Assembly: GCF_001677885.1 (NCBI RefSeq)
Contig: NZ_LOCQ01000056.1
Span: 1 to 64,000, forward strand
DNA: 64,000 nt
Source of the DNA: Janthinobacterium psychrotolerans
GTDB lineage: Bacteria; Pseudomonadota; Gammaproteobacteria; Burkholderiales; Burkholderiaceae_D
Direction: 5' to 3'
Shown: positions 25,615 through 33,938 of the stretch, in pieces
Position numbering within the stretch: the first letter of the stretch is position 1
Layout of the letters: each line of letters opens with the position of its first letter
Made by a program: the position numbers and the translations under genes
Notes under the pieces: model-generated
Databases searched by the model: none
What the model saw: the letters and a program-made list of their open reading frames with translations, nothing else
What the model was told of the DNA's origin: nothing

Positions 25615-26796
25615 AGTGGCCAGCCGCCCTGCCCGCCTTTTCCTTAGCCATACGTGCACGCCGGTCACGCTGAGCACAGTTACAAGCAGCCCCATCAGGC
25701 ACACCAGCAGCTGCAGCGGCCAGCCCCACATGGCCGCCATATGCAAGGTGGCGAACCAGGTCGACAGCGTATCGCCGGCCGCCGCGCCGGTCGGCAGCCA
25801 CAGTCCAAGCAACGCGCCCGTATCGGCATGCATGACCAGCCGGGTATGGCCGCCCTGGTGGCGGATATCGTGGCTGCTGCGCACGTCATAGCGATAGATG
25901 GCGCGCTGCGGATCGTACAGCAGCGCTTTTTCCGCCAGCACGGCAAAGCCGCCGACTTGCGCCTGCTGCGCCATCAGCCGGCGTGCGGCGGGCAAGGCCT
26001 GCTCCCAGGACAGCCCCGGTTTCAACTGCGGCCTGGCCAGCTTCGGTATCGATTCCAGGCCGCGCTGATGGGCGAATGCGGCTCTCATCACCGGCTCATA
26101 GACTTGCGGCAAATTGAAGGCCACGCTGCTCCAGGCCAGCACGAACAGCATGGCCCAGGTCCACAGGCCGCCTGCGCGGTGCAGATTGAAGCTGATTTTA
26201 TAGGCGCTGCCGCGGCGAAACTTCCAGGCCTGCCACCAGCGCGCCGGCCATCGCCGGGCCGGCTCCCCGCTTGTGCGGCTGTTCGGCAAGGTCAGCCAGG
26301 CGCCGGCAAAGCAGTCCAGCGTCCACAGCAAGGAGATGATGCCGAACAACAAGGTGCCGATACCGTCCAAGGCCAGCGAGTAATGCAGGCGGTAGATAAA
26401 CGGCATCAGGTTTTTCACACCCTGGGCAATATCGCCCCAGCGCCGCTGGCCCAGCGTTTGGCCGGTGTAAGGATCGACAAATACCTGGTCGTTCGCCAGC
26501 TTCTGGCCCTTGGCCAGTGGCCGCAAGGCAAACAGCACCGAGTGGCCATCGGTAAATTCCAGCGGCAGCCGCGCCACCAGCGCGTCCGGATAGCGCGCCG
26601 CCACCTGCGCGTGCAGCAGCACCGGCTCCAGCCTGGCGGCAGCCGCCGGCGCCGTCACGCGGAACAGTTGCGGGCTGATGGCCGCTTCCAGTTCCTCGTT
26701 CCAGGACAGCAAGCTGCCGGTAATGCCGGCAAGCACCAGGAACAGGGCCAGCAGCAGGCCCACGTAGCGGTGCACCAGCAGCATCACGGCGCGCAT
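25609..26796 (-). CDS. PepSY-associated transmembrane protein
   Basis: A 395-residue inner-membrane protein of the PepSY-TM family. The first helix is VHRYVGLLLALFLVLAGITG, followed by SLLSWNEELEAAISP, a common signature. A periplasmic PepSY-like region comes next, then helices near residues 145-170, 205-230 and a final helix LLVCLMGLLVTVLSVTGVHVW. It probably assists reduction or release of metal from siderophores brought in by the TonB receptor whose gene ends 8 bp upstream. That short gap and the shared strand indicate one operon. ATG 26796 was chosen because it gives a normal amino terminus with the first helix. Confidence 0.85.
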   Translation of the reverse strand: MRAVMLLVHRYVGLLLALFLVLAGITGSLLSWNEELEAAISPQLFRVTAPAAAARLEPVLLHAQVAARYPDALVARLPLEFTDGHSVLFALRPLAKGQKLANDQVFVDPYTGQTLGQRRWGDIAQGVKNLMPFIYRLHYSLALDGIGTLLFGIISLLWTLDCFAGAWLTLPNSRTSGEPARRWPARWWQAWKFRRGSAYKISFNLHRAGGLWTWAMLFVLAWSSVAFNLPQVYEPVMRAAFAHQRGLESIPKLARPQLKPGLSWEQALPAARRLMAQQAQVGGFAVLAEKALLYDPQRAIYRYDVRSSHDIRHQGGHTRLVMHADTGALLGLWLPTGAAAGDTLSTWFATLHMAAMWGWPLQLLVCLMGLLVTVLSVTGVHVWLRKRRAGRLATG

Positions 26797-26804
26797 GGCG
26801 CCCC

Positions 26805-29216
26805 TTACCACTGGTAGGACAAGGTGGCGGTGGCATGGCGCTGATCGCCATAGGTGCAGATGGCAAATTCGCAATAGGTATATTGCTTGTTGCCCAGGTT
26901 GCTGACATTGGCCGTCAATTGCCAGTTGCGGCTGAGGCGGTAGCTGAGCATGGCGTCGATCACGGTATAGGCCGGCATGGAACGGCTCATGCCCGACGGC
27001 TGCGTCGACCCCTTGTAGCGCACGCCGGCGCCGGTGGTCAGTTGCGGCAGGCCCAGGCGGGCGAAGCTGTAGTCCAGCCACAGCGCCGCCTGGTGGAATG
27101 GCGTGTCTTCGCTGCGTTGGCCGATTTCGCTGGCGATCGTGCTGCGCGTGGTGCGCGCATCGGTATAGGCGTAGGACGCGATCAGGCTGGCGCCACGGCT
27201 CAGCTCGGCCTTCGCTTCCAGCTCCAGCCCTTTCGAGCGCACCTGACCGGCCTGGCGATACACATCGTTGCCGGCGTCGTATTTGAGCACATCGGTTTGC
27301 GTCAGTTCATACACGGCCGCGCTCAGCAGCATATTGCTGTCCGGCGGCTGGTAGCGCACGCCGGCTTCATATTGCTTGCCGCCGGTGGGCTTGAAGGACT
27401 GGCCGTTGGCGGCGGCCACCGCCACCGGGAAGAACGATTCGCTGTAGCTGACATAGGGCGCGAAGCCGCTGGCCGTCTTGTAGACCAGGCCGGCGCGCCA
27501 GGTGGTGGCCGAGTCGTCCTTGTCGAGCCTGCTACCGTTGCGGCGCAGGGTCTGCTCCTGGCTGGCCCAGTCGTGGCGCGCGCCCAGCAGCATGGTCCAG
27601 GTCTCGCCCAGGCTGACCTGGTCCTGCAGGTAGATGCCTTTTTGCAAGATCGCTATGCGGGAACCACGGTCGACGCTGCGCGCGCGGTTCACCGTCACCT
27701 GCTGGCCATAGTTATAGGCCAGCAGGTTCAAGGTGGGCGCGTTGCCGCGAAAATTGCGTGAATCATACGTGGTCTGGTAGGCGTCCACGCCAGCGAGCAC
27801 AGCATGCTCCATGCCCCAAAGCTGCCAGTTGCTGGTGGCATTGGTGTCGCTGACGATGCCGCGCACCTGTTCGCGCCGGTCGCTGTACTGGCGCGCCAGC
27901 AAACCGCGCTCGCTGGCGTTGCGCAGCGCCGCCGCCGTGGTCTGCACCTGCAGGTAGTTCCAGGCCACGTTCGCCTCGAAATAGCGCAGCTTGTGGCTCA
28001 CTTTGACCTTGTCGCTGAAACGGTGCTCGAACTCATAGCCGATCGCATGCATGTCGCCGTTCATCTTGTCGTAAGCGGGCTCGCCGATAAACGCCCCGCG
28101 CCTTATGCGCACGGCGCCGGTGCCGACGCCTTCGACCAGCTGGTACGGCAGCGGCGCGGAAAAGCGCGTCGTCGTTTTTTGATAGAACGACAGGATGGTC
28201 AGCGACGTATCCGCATTCGGGCGCCAGGTCAGCGCGGGCGCGAGATACAGCTTGTCGTCGTTCAGGTAATCCTGGGACGTATTGCTTTTGCGGTCCAGCA
28301 TGGTCAGGCGATAATCGAGCGTGTCGCTGCCCGGGACCTTGCCACCGACATCGACGGCGACCTGCTTGCGGCCGTGGCTGCCCGTCTGCAGCTGGACTTC
28401 GCGCACCGGCGCGCTGCCCGGGCGCTTGCTGACGGCATTGATCACGCCGCCCGGCGACAGCTGGCCGTACAGCACCGACGCTGCGCCGCGCAGCACTTCC
28501 ACCCGCTCCAGGCCGAACGGCTCCTGGGTGCCGTCATAGGAATTGTTTTGCAGCCGCATGCCGTCGCGCATCGAGCCGCTGGTGGCGGATTCCACATCCA
28601 TGCCACGGATGCGGAAGCGGTCGGCCGTGCGATTGAAGCTGGTGGGCTGGCTGGTAAAGCCCGGCGTGTAATTGAGCGCCTGCGACAGGGTTTCGGCCTG
28701 GCGGTTGCGCAATTCGTCGTTGGTGACGACCGAGATCGACTGCGGGGTGTCGATAATCGCCGTATCGGTCTTGCTGCCGGCGGCCGAGCGTTTCGCGACA
28801 TAGCCGACTACCGGGCCGATCGGCGTTTCGCGCTCGGCGCTGGCCGTGACGCTGATACCGGCCAAGGTCACGGTTTCAGCCTTGGGGACGGGCTTGACCA
28901 CCACCACCCTGCCTTCCTGGGCCGCCTGCAAACCGCTGCCGGCCAGCAGGCGTTCAAGCGCCTGCGGTGCGCTCAGGGCACCTGATACGGCCGGCGCATG
29001 CTTGCCGGCCACCAGGTCCGGGTGCACGATCAACTGGAAACTGGCTTGGCGCGCCAGCTCGTTCAAGGCCGAACCCAGCGGCTGGGCCGGCAAGGCGATG
29101 GCAAAGCTGGCGGCGTTCTGCGCCAGCACAGGCGTGCTGGCCAGGGTGGCGGCGATGGCGACGACGATGGCGACGACGATGGTCAGGGGAACACAATAAA
29201 AACGGGGCTGCGGCAT
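26805..29216 (-). CDS. TonB-dependent siderophore receptor with STN signalling domain
   Basis: An 803-residue outer-membrane receptor. The signal peptide is followed by an STN (secretin/TonB N-terminal) domain (about residues 40-110, ALPAQPLGSALNELARQASF), which signals to FecR. The plug contains TPQSISVVTNDELRNRQ and ERVEVLRGAASVLYGQLSPGG. The barrel ends TATLSYQW, and near the end shows CEFAICTYGDQR as in ferrioxamine/ferrichrome-type receptors. With the sigma factor and FecR genes upstream this is a Fec-like cell-surface signalling system: ligand binding to the receptor relieves FecR and activates the sigma factor. ATG 29216 was preferred because GGAG precedes it by 9 bp. Confidence 0.93.
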   Translation of the reverse strand: MPQPRFYCVPLTIVVAIVVAIAATLASTPVLAQNAASFAIALPAQPLGSALNELARQASFQLIVHPDLVAGKHAPAVSGALSAPQALERLLAGSGLQAAQEGRVVVVKPVPKAETVTLAGISVTASAERETPIGPVVGYVAKRSAAGSKTDTAIIDTPQSISVVTNDELRNRQAETLSQALNYTPGFTSQPTSFNRTADRFRIRGMDVESATSGSMRDGMRLQNNSYDGTQEPFGLERVEVLRGAASVLYGQLSPGGVINAVSKRPGSAPVREVQLQTGSHGRKQVAVDVGGKVPGSDTLDYRLTMLDRKSNTSQDYLNDDKLYLAPALTWRPNADTSLTILSFYQKTTTRFSAPLPYQLVEGVGTGAVRIRRGAFIGEPAYDKMNGDMHAIGYEFEHRFSDKVKVSHKLRYFEANVAWNYLQVQTTAAALRNASERGLLARQYSDRREQVRGIVSDTNATSNWQLWGMEHAVLAGVDAYQTTYDSRNFRGNAPTLNLLAYNYGQQVTVNRARSVDRGSRIAILQKGIYLQDQVSLGETWTMLLGARHDWASQEQTLRRNGSRLDKDDSATTWRAGLVYKTASGFAPYVSYSESFFPVAVAAANGQSFKPTGGKQYEAGVRYQPPDSNMLLSAAVYELTQTDVLKYDAGNDVYRQAGQVRSKGLELEAKAELSRGASLIASYAYTDARTTRSTIASEIGQRSEDTPFHQAALWLDYSFARLGLPQLTTGAGVRYKGSTQPSGMSRSMPAYTVIDAMLSYRLSRNWQLTANVSNLGNKQYTYCEFAICTYGDQRHATATLSYQW

Positions 29217-29284
29217 GCGGATGGTCTCCAGGGTCAACACGGTAAACAAGAATCACTACCAATGCAGACGCGCGAGCTGGCCGC

Positions 29285-29307
29285 AACTTGAGGTGCACTT
29301 TCAAGTT
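29285..29307. repeat. Inverted repeat in the fecR-receptor gap
   Basis: AACTTGA at 29285-29291 and TCAAGTT at 29301-29307 form a 7-bp stem around a centre containing GTGCAC. It lies 9 bp after the FecR stop and about 70 bp ahead of the receptor start. It could be an operator, an mRNA hairpin or an attenuator; the function is unknown. The run of A and T on the fecR side also allows a weak terminator. Confidence 0.5.
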
Positions 29308-29315
29308 TTTTGCAT

Positions 29316-30311
29316 TTATTTTGCTGCCCGGCGTTGCGCGATGATTTCCGTCACGTTGCCGTGCTTGCGCAGCTGTACCGGCAAGACCTGCGGCAAGGCG
29401 CTGCCGAAATCGGCCGCCAGGCGCGTATCGAAACTGCCGTTGACGCGCATGGCGGCTACCTCGGCATCCTTGATGAGCAGACTGGTATCGCCATAGCGCT
29501 CGAATTCGGCCACCGCCTGCGCCAATGGCGTGTTGTCAAAATTGATGCGGCCTTCGCGCCACAGCAGAGCGCCGTGGGCCAGCCGCGTATCGACCGTGCC
29601 GAGCGCGCCAGTGCGGTTGGCCTGCACCGATTCGCCGGCCGTCAGTTCCATCGCGCCGGCGCCGCCCGTCGCATGCAGGGGCGCCACCCTTACCCGGCCG
29701 TCCTCCACCGTCACGGTTTCCCCGGCCAGGCCCAGCCCGGCATGGGTATTGCGCACGGCAAAGCGCGTGCCGACCACGGTCACGCGCAGGCTGTCGGTCA
29801 GCACGTCAAAGGGCCGTTCCTTGTCGGCGCGCACATAGAAATTGGCCTGGCCTTCAGGCAGGCGCACCTCGCGCCGCTGGCGGTACAAGGTCACTTCCAC
29901 CCGCGTGGCCGTATCGAGTTTCAACACGCTGCCGTCGGGCAAGTGCACATCGAGCAGTTCGCCGCGCGCGCTGGCAAAGCTTTGATGGAAGACGGGCTGC
30001 TGCTGGACATGGTCCCAGCCAAGCCAGCCGGCGCCCATGACGCAGATGGCCAGCGCCGCGCTCGCCAAGCCCTGCCAGGCAAAGGCAGGTTTTTTGCGGG
30101 CCGGCATCGCCTTGGCCAGTTGCGCAACGGCCGTGGGATGCAGTTCGCCCAGGCCGCTCCAGACGTGCTGCATGCGCGCATACGCTTGGCTGTGTGCCGT
30201 ATCGGCGTCCAGCCAGGCCTGGAACTGCGCTTCTTCGCTGGCGCTGAGGCCATCCTGGCGGCGTACCTGCCAACTGGCCGCCGCCAGGTCAAGATCGATG
30301 GTCCGAGTCAT
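29316..30311 (-). CDS. FecR-family anti-sigma factor/sensor
   Basis: A 331-residue protein that controls the ECF sigma factor encoded just upstream. A cytoplasmic DUF4880-like domain (ASWQVRRQDGLSASEEAQFQAW) precedes one membrane helix near residues 88-100 (LASAALAICVMGAGWLGW). A periplasmic FecR domain (DVHLPDGSVLKLDTATRVEV) and a C-terminal secretin-like DUF4974 domain follow. The sigma gene overlaps it by 4 bp (30308-30311), showing coupled translation. The periplasmic part should contact the STN domain of the receptor encoded downstream. Confidence 0.92.
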   Translation of the reverse strand: MTRTIDLDLAAASWQVRRQDGLSASEEAQFQAWLDADTAHSQAYARMQHVWSGLGELHPTAVAQLAKAMPARKKPAFAWQGLASAALAICVMGAGWLGWDHVQQQPVFHQSFASARGELLDVHLPDGSVLKLDTATRVEVTLYRQRREVRLPEGQANFYVRADKERPFDVLTDSLRVTVVGTRFAVRNTHAGLGLAGETVTVEDGRVRVAPLHATGGAGAMELTAGESVQANRTGALGTVDTRLAHGALLWREGRINFDNTPLAQAVAEFERYGDTSLLIKDAEVAAMRVNGSFDTRLAADFGSALPQVLPVQLRKHGNVTEIIAQRRAAK

Positions 30312-30841
30312 GCCAAAGGCCCCCGCTTTGCCGAATGCGGCCAGCTGTCAGGCAGGCCCAGCCGGTCCTCGCACGCCTTGCAGGCCAGTACCGCGCGGAT
30401 AATGTGCTGCGCCACCATATTCTTTGAAATGCCCATGTGCTCGGCCACCTCTTGGTGCGACAGGCCGTCGAAACGGTTCAGCACAAAGGCTTCCCGGCAA
30501 CGCGGCGGCAGCGCCTCGATCACGGCGGCAAAGGCCAGCGCCTGCTGTTCGTGGGCATACACGGACTCCGGTTCCAGGTGCGCGGGCGCTGCCGGCTGCT
30601 CCGATTCCGGCAGGCTGTCGAAATCGTCATGCTGGCGTACCGACGCGCGCCGGTGGCGGTCGATGATCAGGCGCCGCGCCGTCTGGTGCAGCAAGGCGCG
30701 CGGCTCGGGGATGTCCTGGCCGGCATTGCGCACCGCCAGCACGCGTGCATAGCTTTCCTGCACCACGTCGGCCGCCACATCGCGGTCGCGCACCATGCGC
30801 GCGCAAAAATTCAGCAGCTCTCGGTAATAATGCTCAAGCAC
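30308..30841 (-). CDS. ECF sigma factor, FecI-like
   Basis: A roughly 177-residue sigma-70 factor of the extracytoplasmic type. Region 2 includes LEHYYRELLNFCARMVRDRD and DVVQESYARVL, and region 4 includes PPRCREAFVLNRFDGLSHQE with the helix-turn-helix EVAEHMGISKNMVAQHI. It overlaps FecR by 4 bp, so the pair forms the standard FecI-FecR control unit of the siderophore receptor downstream. Start choice is uncertain. GTG 30841 gives a normal FecI length, while an in-frame ATG at 30928 would place the start inside the possible Fur box and add 29 residues unlike sigma factors. No ribosome binding site is obvious. Confidence 0.88.
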   Translation of the reverse strand: MLEHYYRELLNFCARMVRDRDVAADVVQESYARVLAVRNAGQDIPEPRALLHQTARRLIIDRHRRASVRQHDDFDSLPESEQPAAPAHLEPESVYAHEQQALAFAAVIEALPPRCREAFVLNRFDGLSHQEVAEHMGISKNMVAQHIIRAVLACKACEDRLGLPDSWPHSAKRGPLA

Positions 30842-30913
30842 AGGTCTGGCACAGCCGTGAAAGATGAACCGTGCAGATATGGCGGCGGCTGATCTGTAGG
30901 TGCAATTGTAAAT

Positions 30914-30932
30914 AGGAAAGATTCTCATTATG
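30914..30932 (-). promoter_or_regulatory. Possible Fur box upstream of the sigma factor
   Basis: A 19-bp stretch ending CATTATG matches the classic Fur consensus at 12 of 19 positions by hand count. FecI-FecR systems are usually repressed by Fur in iron-rich cells, so the position fits. The score is modest and no second site was seen. Confidence 0.4.
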
Positions 30933-30956
30933 CCGTGCGGGGCCTGGGCTGTCGAG

Positions 30957-32057
30957 TCAAATCGTCACTGGCGCCGTGCGGTTCAGTATCAACAGCTGCC
31001 TGACATCGTCATCGTCGCCTGCCATCGGATACAGCACCACCGCATAAGCGCCTGGCGCCGTGCGATTGAGACTGGAAATGACCAGCTTGTCATGCGGCAG
31101 TTCCAGCACCTCGCCGTTCAGGAGATTACGATAGCCGCCCGCATCCTTGCTGTAGTACAGCTCGATCAGTTGGTTTTTCCTGGTGGTCAGCCAGCCGTTG
31201 CCGAACTCGCAATTAAAGCGCGTTACCAAGGTGTCGCCGCCGATGGGCTCGGGCCGCCAGGTATTGAAGAACTCATCTTCGAAGGCGATCAGGTTGATGA
31301 TCTCGCTGTTGCCTGCCATATCGATCTTGACGATCACGAGTTGGCCCGCATGCTGGGCCAGCAAGCAGGAATCGCCATCAAACGACAGTGTCAGTATCTG
31401 CAAGCCATAAATACCGTTGGCCGCGATGCTCCTGCGCCGCAGTTCATTGCCCTGCGCATCGATTTCACGATGCAGCCTATCATCGTCCACATGCGCCAGT
31501 AGCTGTATGGTCGAGCCGGTAATCGCCACCTTGTTATTGCCCGGCAGTGACAGCTTGAGATTGCTTTTCTTCTGCAGCAAGTCGTCTTCGAAATGCATCA
31601 CCAGCAATTTATCGGGCTTGGTATCGGACCAGTCGGCAGCGTGAAAAATCGATGCCGTTTCCGTGCTGCCAATAAAGTCGCCGACAAACGGCCTGGTGCC
31701 TTTCGGCAGATCGACCTGCTCGCGCTGGAACACGGGAAGGCTGATTTCCAGTTCCTTGTCGGGGTGATAAGGCACGATGGAAACCCAGGCCTGCCGCCGC
31801 GGGCTGAGAAACAGGGCCGGCAGGATGCCGTCGTCCTCGGCGAAATGGTCGGCCTGGCCATCCCTGCTCACCACCGTATAGACCAGCTGGTAGCTGCCGT
31901 CTTCGCGGTACACATAGTTGGTCAGCAGGCTTGTTTCGCCCGAGGCGATGCTGTCCTTGGCCGACAGCGAGGTATCGACAGTCAGGGTGGTCAGCGTGCC
32001 ATGGCTGGTGGCGGTCATGCTTGCTTGAAATGGCTGGACTGGGCTGAGGTTTTTCAT
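30957..32057 (-). CDS. Unrecognised 366-residue protein
   Basis: I do not recognise this family. It has no signal peptide and no membrane helix. The sequence is rich in short strand-like segments with polar turns and many Asp, which suggests an all-beta fold, perhaps a propeller (YGLQILTLSFDGDSCLLAQ, GYRNLLNGEVLELPHDKL, GAYAVVLYPMAGDDDDVRQL). There are no obvious catalytic signatures. It reads toward the FecI region on the same strand, 33 bp after the LysR gene stop (32090), with which it may be cotranscribed. Base composition looks somewhat lower in GC than in its neighbours. Confidence 0.75.
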   Translation of the reverse strand: MKNLSPVQPFQASMTATSHGTLTTLTVDTSLSAKDSIASGETSLLTNYVYREDGSYQLVYTVVSRDGQADHFAEDDGILPALFLSPRRQAWVSIVPYHPDKELEISLPVFQREQVDLPKGTRPFVGDFIGSTETASIFHAADWSDTKPDKLLVMHFEDDLLQKKSNLKLSLPGNNKVAITGSTIQLLAHVDDDRLHREIDAQGNELRRRSIAANGIYGLQILTLSFDGDSCLLAQHAGQLVIVKIDMAGNSEIINLIAFEDEFFNTWRPEPIGGDTLVTRFNCEFGNGWLTTRKNQLIELYYSKDAGGYRNLLNGEVLELPHDKLVISSLNRTAPGAYAVVLYPMAGDDDDVRQLLILNRTAPVTI

Positions 32058-32089
32058 GGCGCTCCGCTGATGGCGTTCAATGTGGGATC

Positions 32090-33022
32090 TTAGCGCAATT
32101 CGCCCAGTGACTGCTGGCGCCGGATAATGTCCACCAGCGTCCTCAAGGCCGGGTGATTGTGGCGCCGGCTGCTGTAATACATATGAAACGGTTCGCCGCG
32201 CGCCGCGTGCTGGTCCAGCACCACCCGCAGGCTGCCCTCGGCCAGCTCAAGCGCAATACGGCTTTCCAGCAGATAGCCCAGGCCCACGCCGGCCTTGGCG
32301 GCGGTGATGGTGGTGGCCGTGTCGTTGATGGTGATCAGGCCCGGCACGCGGATGCCGCGCTTGGCCGGCTTTTGTCCGCCAACGCCGCTGCTCAGTTCCC
32401 AGCGATAGCTGGAATTGTCGCCCAGCAGCAATTGCAAGCAGCTGTGCTGCGCCAGGTCGTCCAGCTGTTGCGGCACGCCATGGCGCGCCAGGTAGGCGGG
32501 CGAACCGGCCACCACCCAGCGCTGCGGACCGGACAGCGGCACGGCGATCATGTCTTCCGGCACGTAGTCGCCATAGCGGATGCCGGCGTCGTAGCCGCCG
32601 GCAACGATATCGATGGGCCGGTCTTCCACCACCACCGTCAGTTTCACGTGCGGACACAGGCGGGCAAATTCGGGCAGCGCCGGTGCGATCATCAGGTGGG
32701 CCGCGTCGGCAAAGACATTGATGCGCAATTCGCCGAAGCGGCCGGCGCCGGGCGCGTCGATTTCGGCCAGCGCATGGCCGATGGTGTCGAAACCCTCTTC
32801 CAGCCGCGCCGACAGGGCCAGGCCCGTATCGGTCGGCGCCACGGCGCGGCTGGAGCGGTTCAGCAGCTTTGCACCCAGCCGCTCTTCCAGGCGGCGCATG
32901 GCGTGGCTGGCCGCCGACGGCGTCAGGCCCAGCTGGATGGCGGCCGCCTTGAAGCTGCGCGTGCGCATAATGGTCAAAAAAACCCGCAGGTCGGCCAGTT
33001 CGATACGGTCAAAGACGGACAT
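32090..33022 (-). CDS. LysR-family transcriptional regulator
   Basis: A 310-residue regulator. The winged helix is at residues 1-65 (LADLRVFLTIMRTRSFKAAA, then LTPSAASHAMRRLEERLGAK), followed by a periplasmic-binding-like effector domain (about 90-300). It starts at ATG 33022 and is divergent from the sugar-dehydrogenase-like genes beginning at 33148, so it probably controls them. The effector is unknown. In this LysR subgroup the effector domain contains GYDAGIRYGDYVPEDMIAVP. Confidence 0.9.
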   Translation of the reverse strand: MSVFDRIELADLRVFLTIMRTRSFKAAAIQLGLTPSAASHAMRRLEERLGAKLLNRSSRAVAPTDTGLALSARLEEGFDTIGHALAEIDAPGAGRFGELRINVFADAAHLMIAPALPEFARLCPHVKLTVVVEDRPIDIVAGGYDAGIRYGDYVPEDMIAVPLSGPQRWVVAGSPAYLARHGVPQQLDDLAQHSCLQLLLGDNSSYRWELSSGVGGQKPAKRGIRVPGLITINDTATTITAAKAGVGLGYLLESRIALELAEGSLRVVLDQHAARGEPFHMYYSSRRHNHPALRTLVDIIRRQQSLGELR

Positions 33023-33147
33023 GGATAAAAAAGTAGAGATGAAAATTCGTAAGCATTTCAATGAATCAGATTCACTTCAAATCTTATCATGGCCGCCCTC
33101 ATCCACAGTACGATGGTGGCCACCATCATATCGACACCGGAGCGGCA

Positions 33148-33924
33148 ATGAATCCATCAGCAAACATGAGCCTGGGCGACCTGGCCGGCAAGCGCATCCT
33201 GATCACCGGTGGCTCGACCGGCATCGGCGCTGCCGTGGCGCTGGGCTTTGCGGCGCAAGGGGTGCGCCTGGTGCTGCACTACAACGCCAGCTTCGAGCCC
33301 GCCGAGGCACTGCGTGCTCAGTATCCCGAAAACATTACCCTGCTGCAGGGCGACCTGGCCGAGCCGGGTGCGGTGGCGCGCGTGGTCGACGAGGCGGCGC
33401 GCCTGCTCGGCGGCCTGGACGGGCTCATCAACAATGCCGGCAGCATGCTGGGCCGCATACCCACCACGCAGGCGACCGATGCCCACTTCGACGACGTGCT
33501 GAACCTGAACGCCAGGTCGGTCTGGCAGGCCAGCATCGCCGCCCACCCGCACCTGAAAGCGGCCGGCGGCGGCTTTATCATCAATACCACCTCGATCGCG
33601 GCCAGGAATGGCGGCGGTGGCGGCGCGGTGCTGTATGCGGCGGCCAAGAGCTTTGTCAGCAACCTGACGCGCGGCCAGGCCAAGGAATTCGTGGCCGACA
33701 AGATTCGCGTCAACGCGGTGGCGCCCGGCCTGATACTGACGCCGTTCCACGAGCGCGATACGCCCGAGCACATGATGGCGGCGCAAAGCGCCGCCATTCC
33801 CATGGGCCGCGCCGGCCTGCCGCAGGAATGCGTGGGCGCCTTTTTGTTCCTGGCCTCGGAAGCGCTGTCCGGCTATATCACGGGACAGATTATTGAAGTC
33901 AACGGCGGCCAACTCATGCCATAA
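33148..33924 (+). CDS. SDR-family oxidoreductase
   Basis: A 258-residue short-chain dehydrogenase. The Rossmann start is GKRILITGGSTGIGAAVALG, with NNAGS in the middle, the catalytic Y-x-x-x-K in LYAAAKSFVSN and a carboxyl end with YITGQIIEVNGGQ. It is close to sugar or polyol dehydrogenases of this class, but the substrate is not readable. ATG 33148 was chosen for the GGAG five bases ahead. It begins a plus-strand operon with an aldo-keto reductase gene and a Gfo/Idh/MocA gene, and faces a LysR regulator. Confidence 0.9.
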   Translation: MNPSANMSLGDLAGKRILITGGSTGIGAAVALGFAAQGVRLVLHYNASFEPAEALRAQYPENITLLQGDLAEPGAVARVVDEAARLLGGLDGLINNAGSMLGRIPTTQATDAHFDDVLNLNARSVWQASIAAHPHLKAAGGGFIINTTSIAARNGGGGGAVLYAAAKSFVSNLTRGQAKEFVADKIRVNAVAPGLILTPFHERDTPEHMMAAQSAAIPMGRAGLPQECVGAFLFLASEALSGYITGQIIEVNGGQLMP

Positions 33925-33938
33925 CAGAAGGATAGAAA

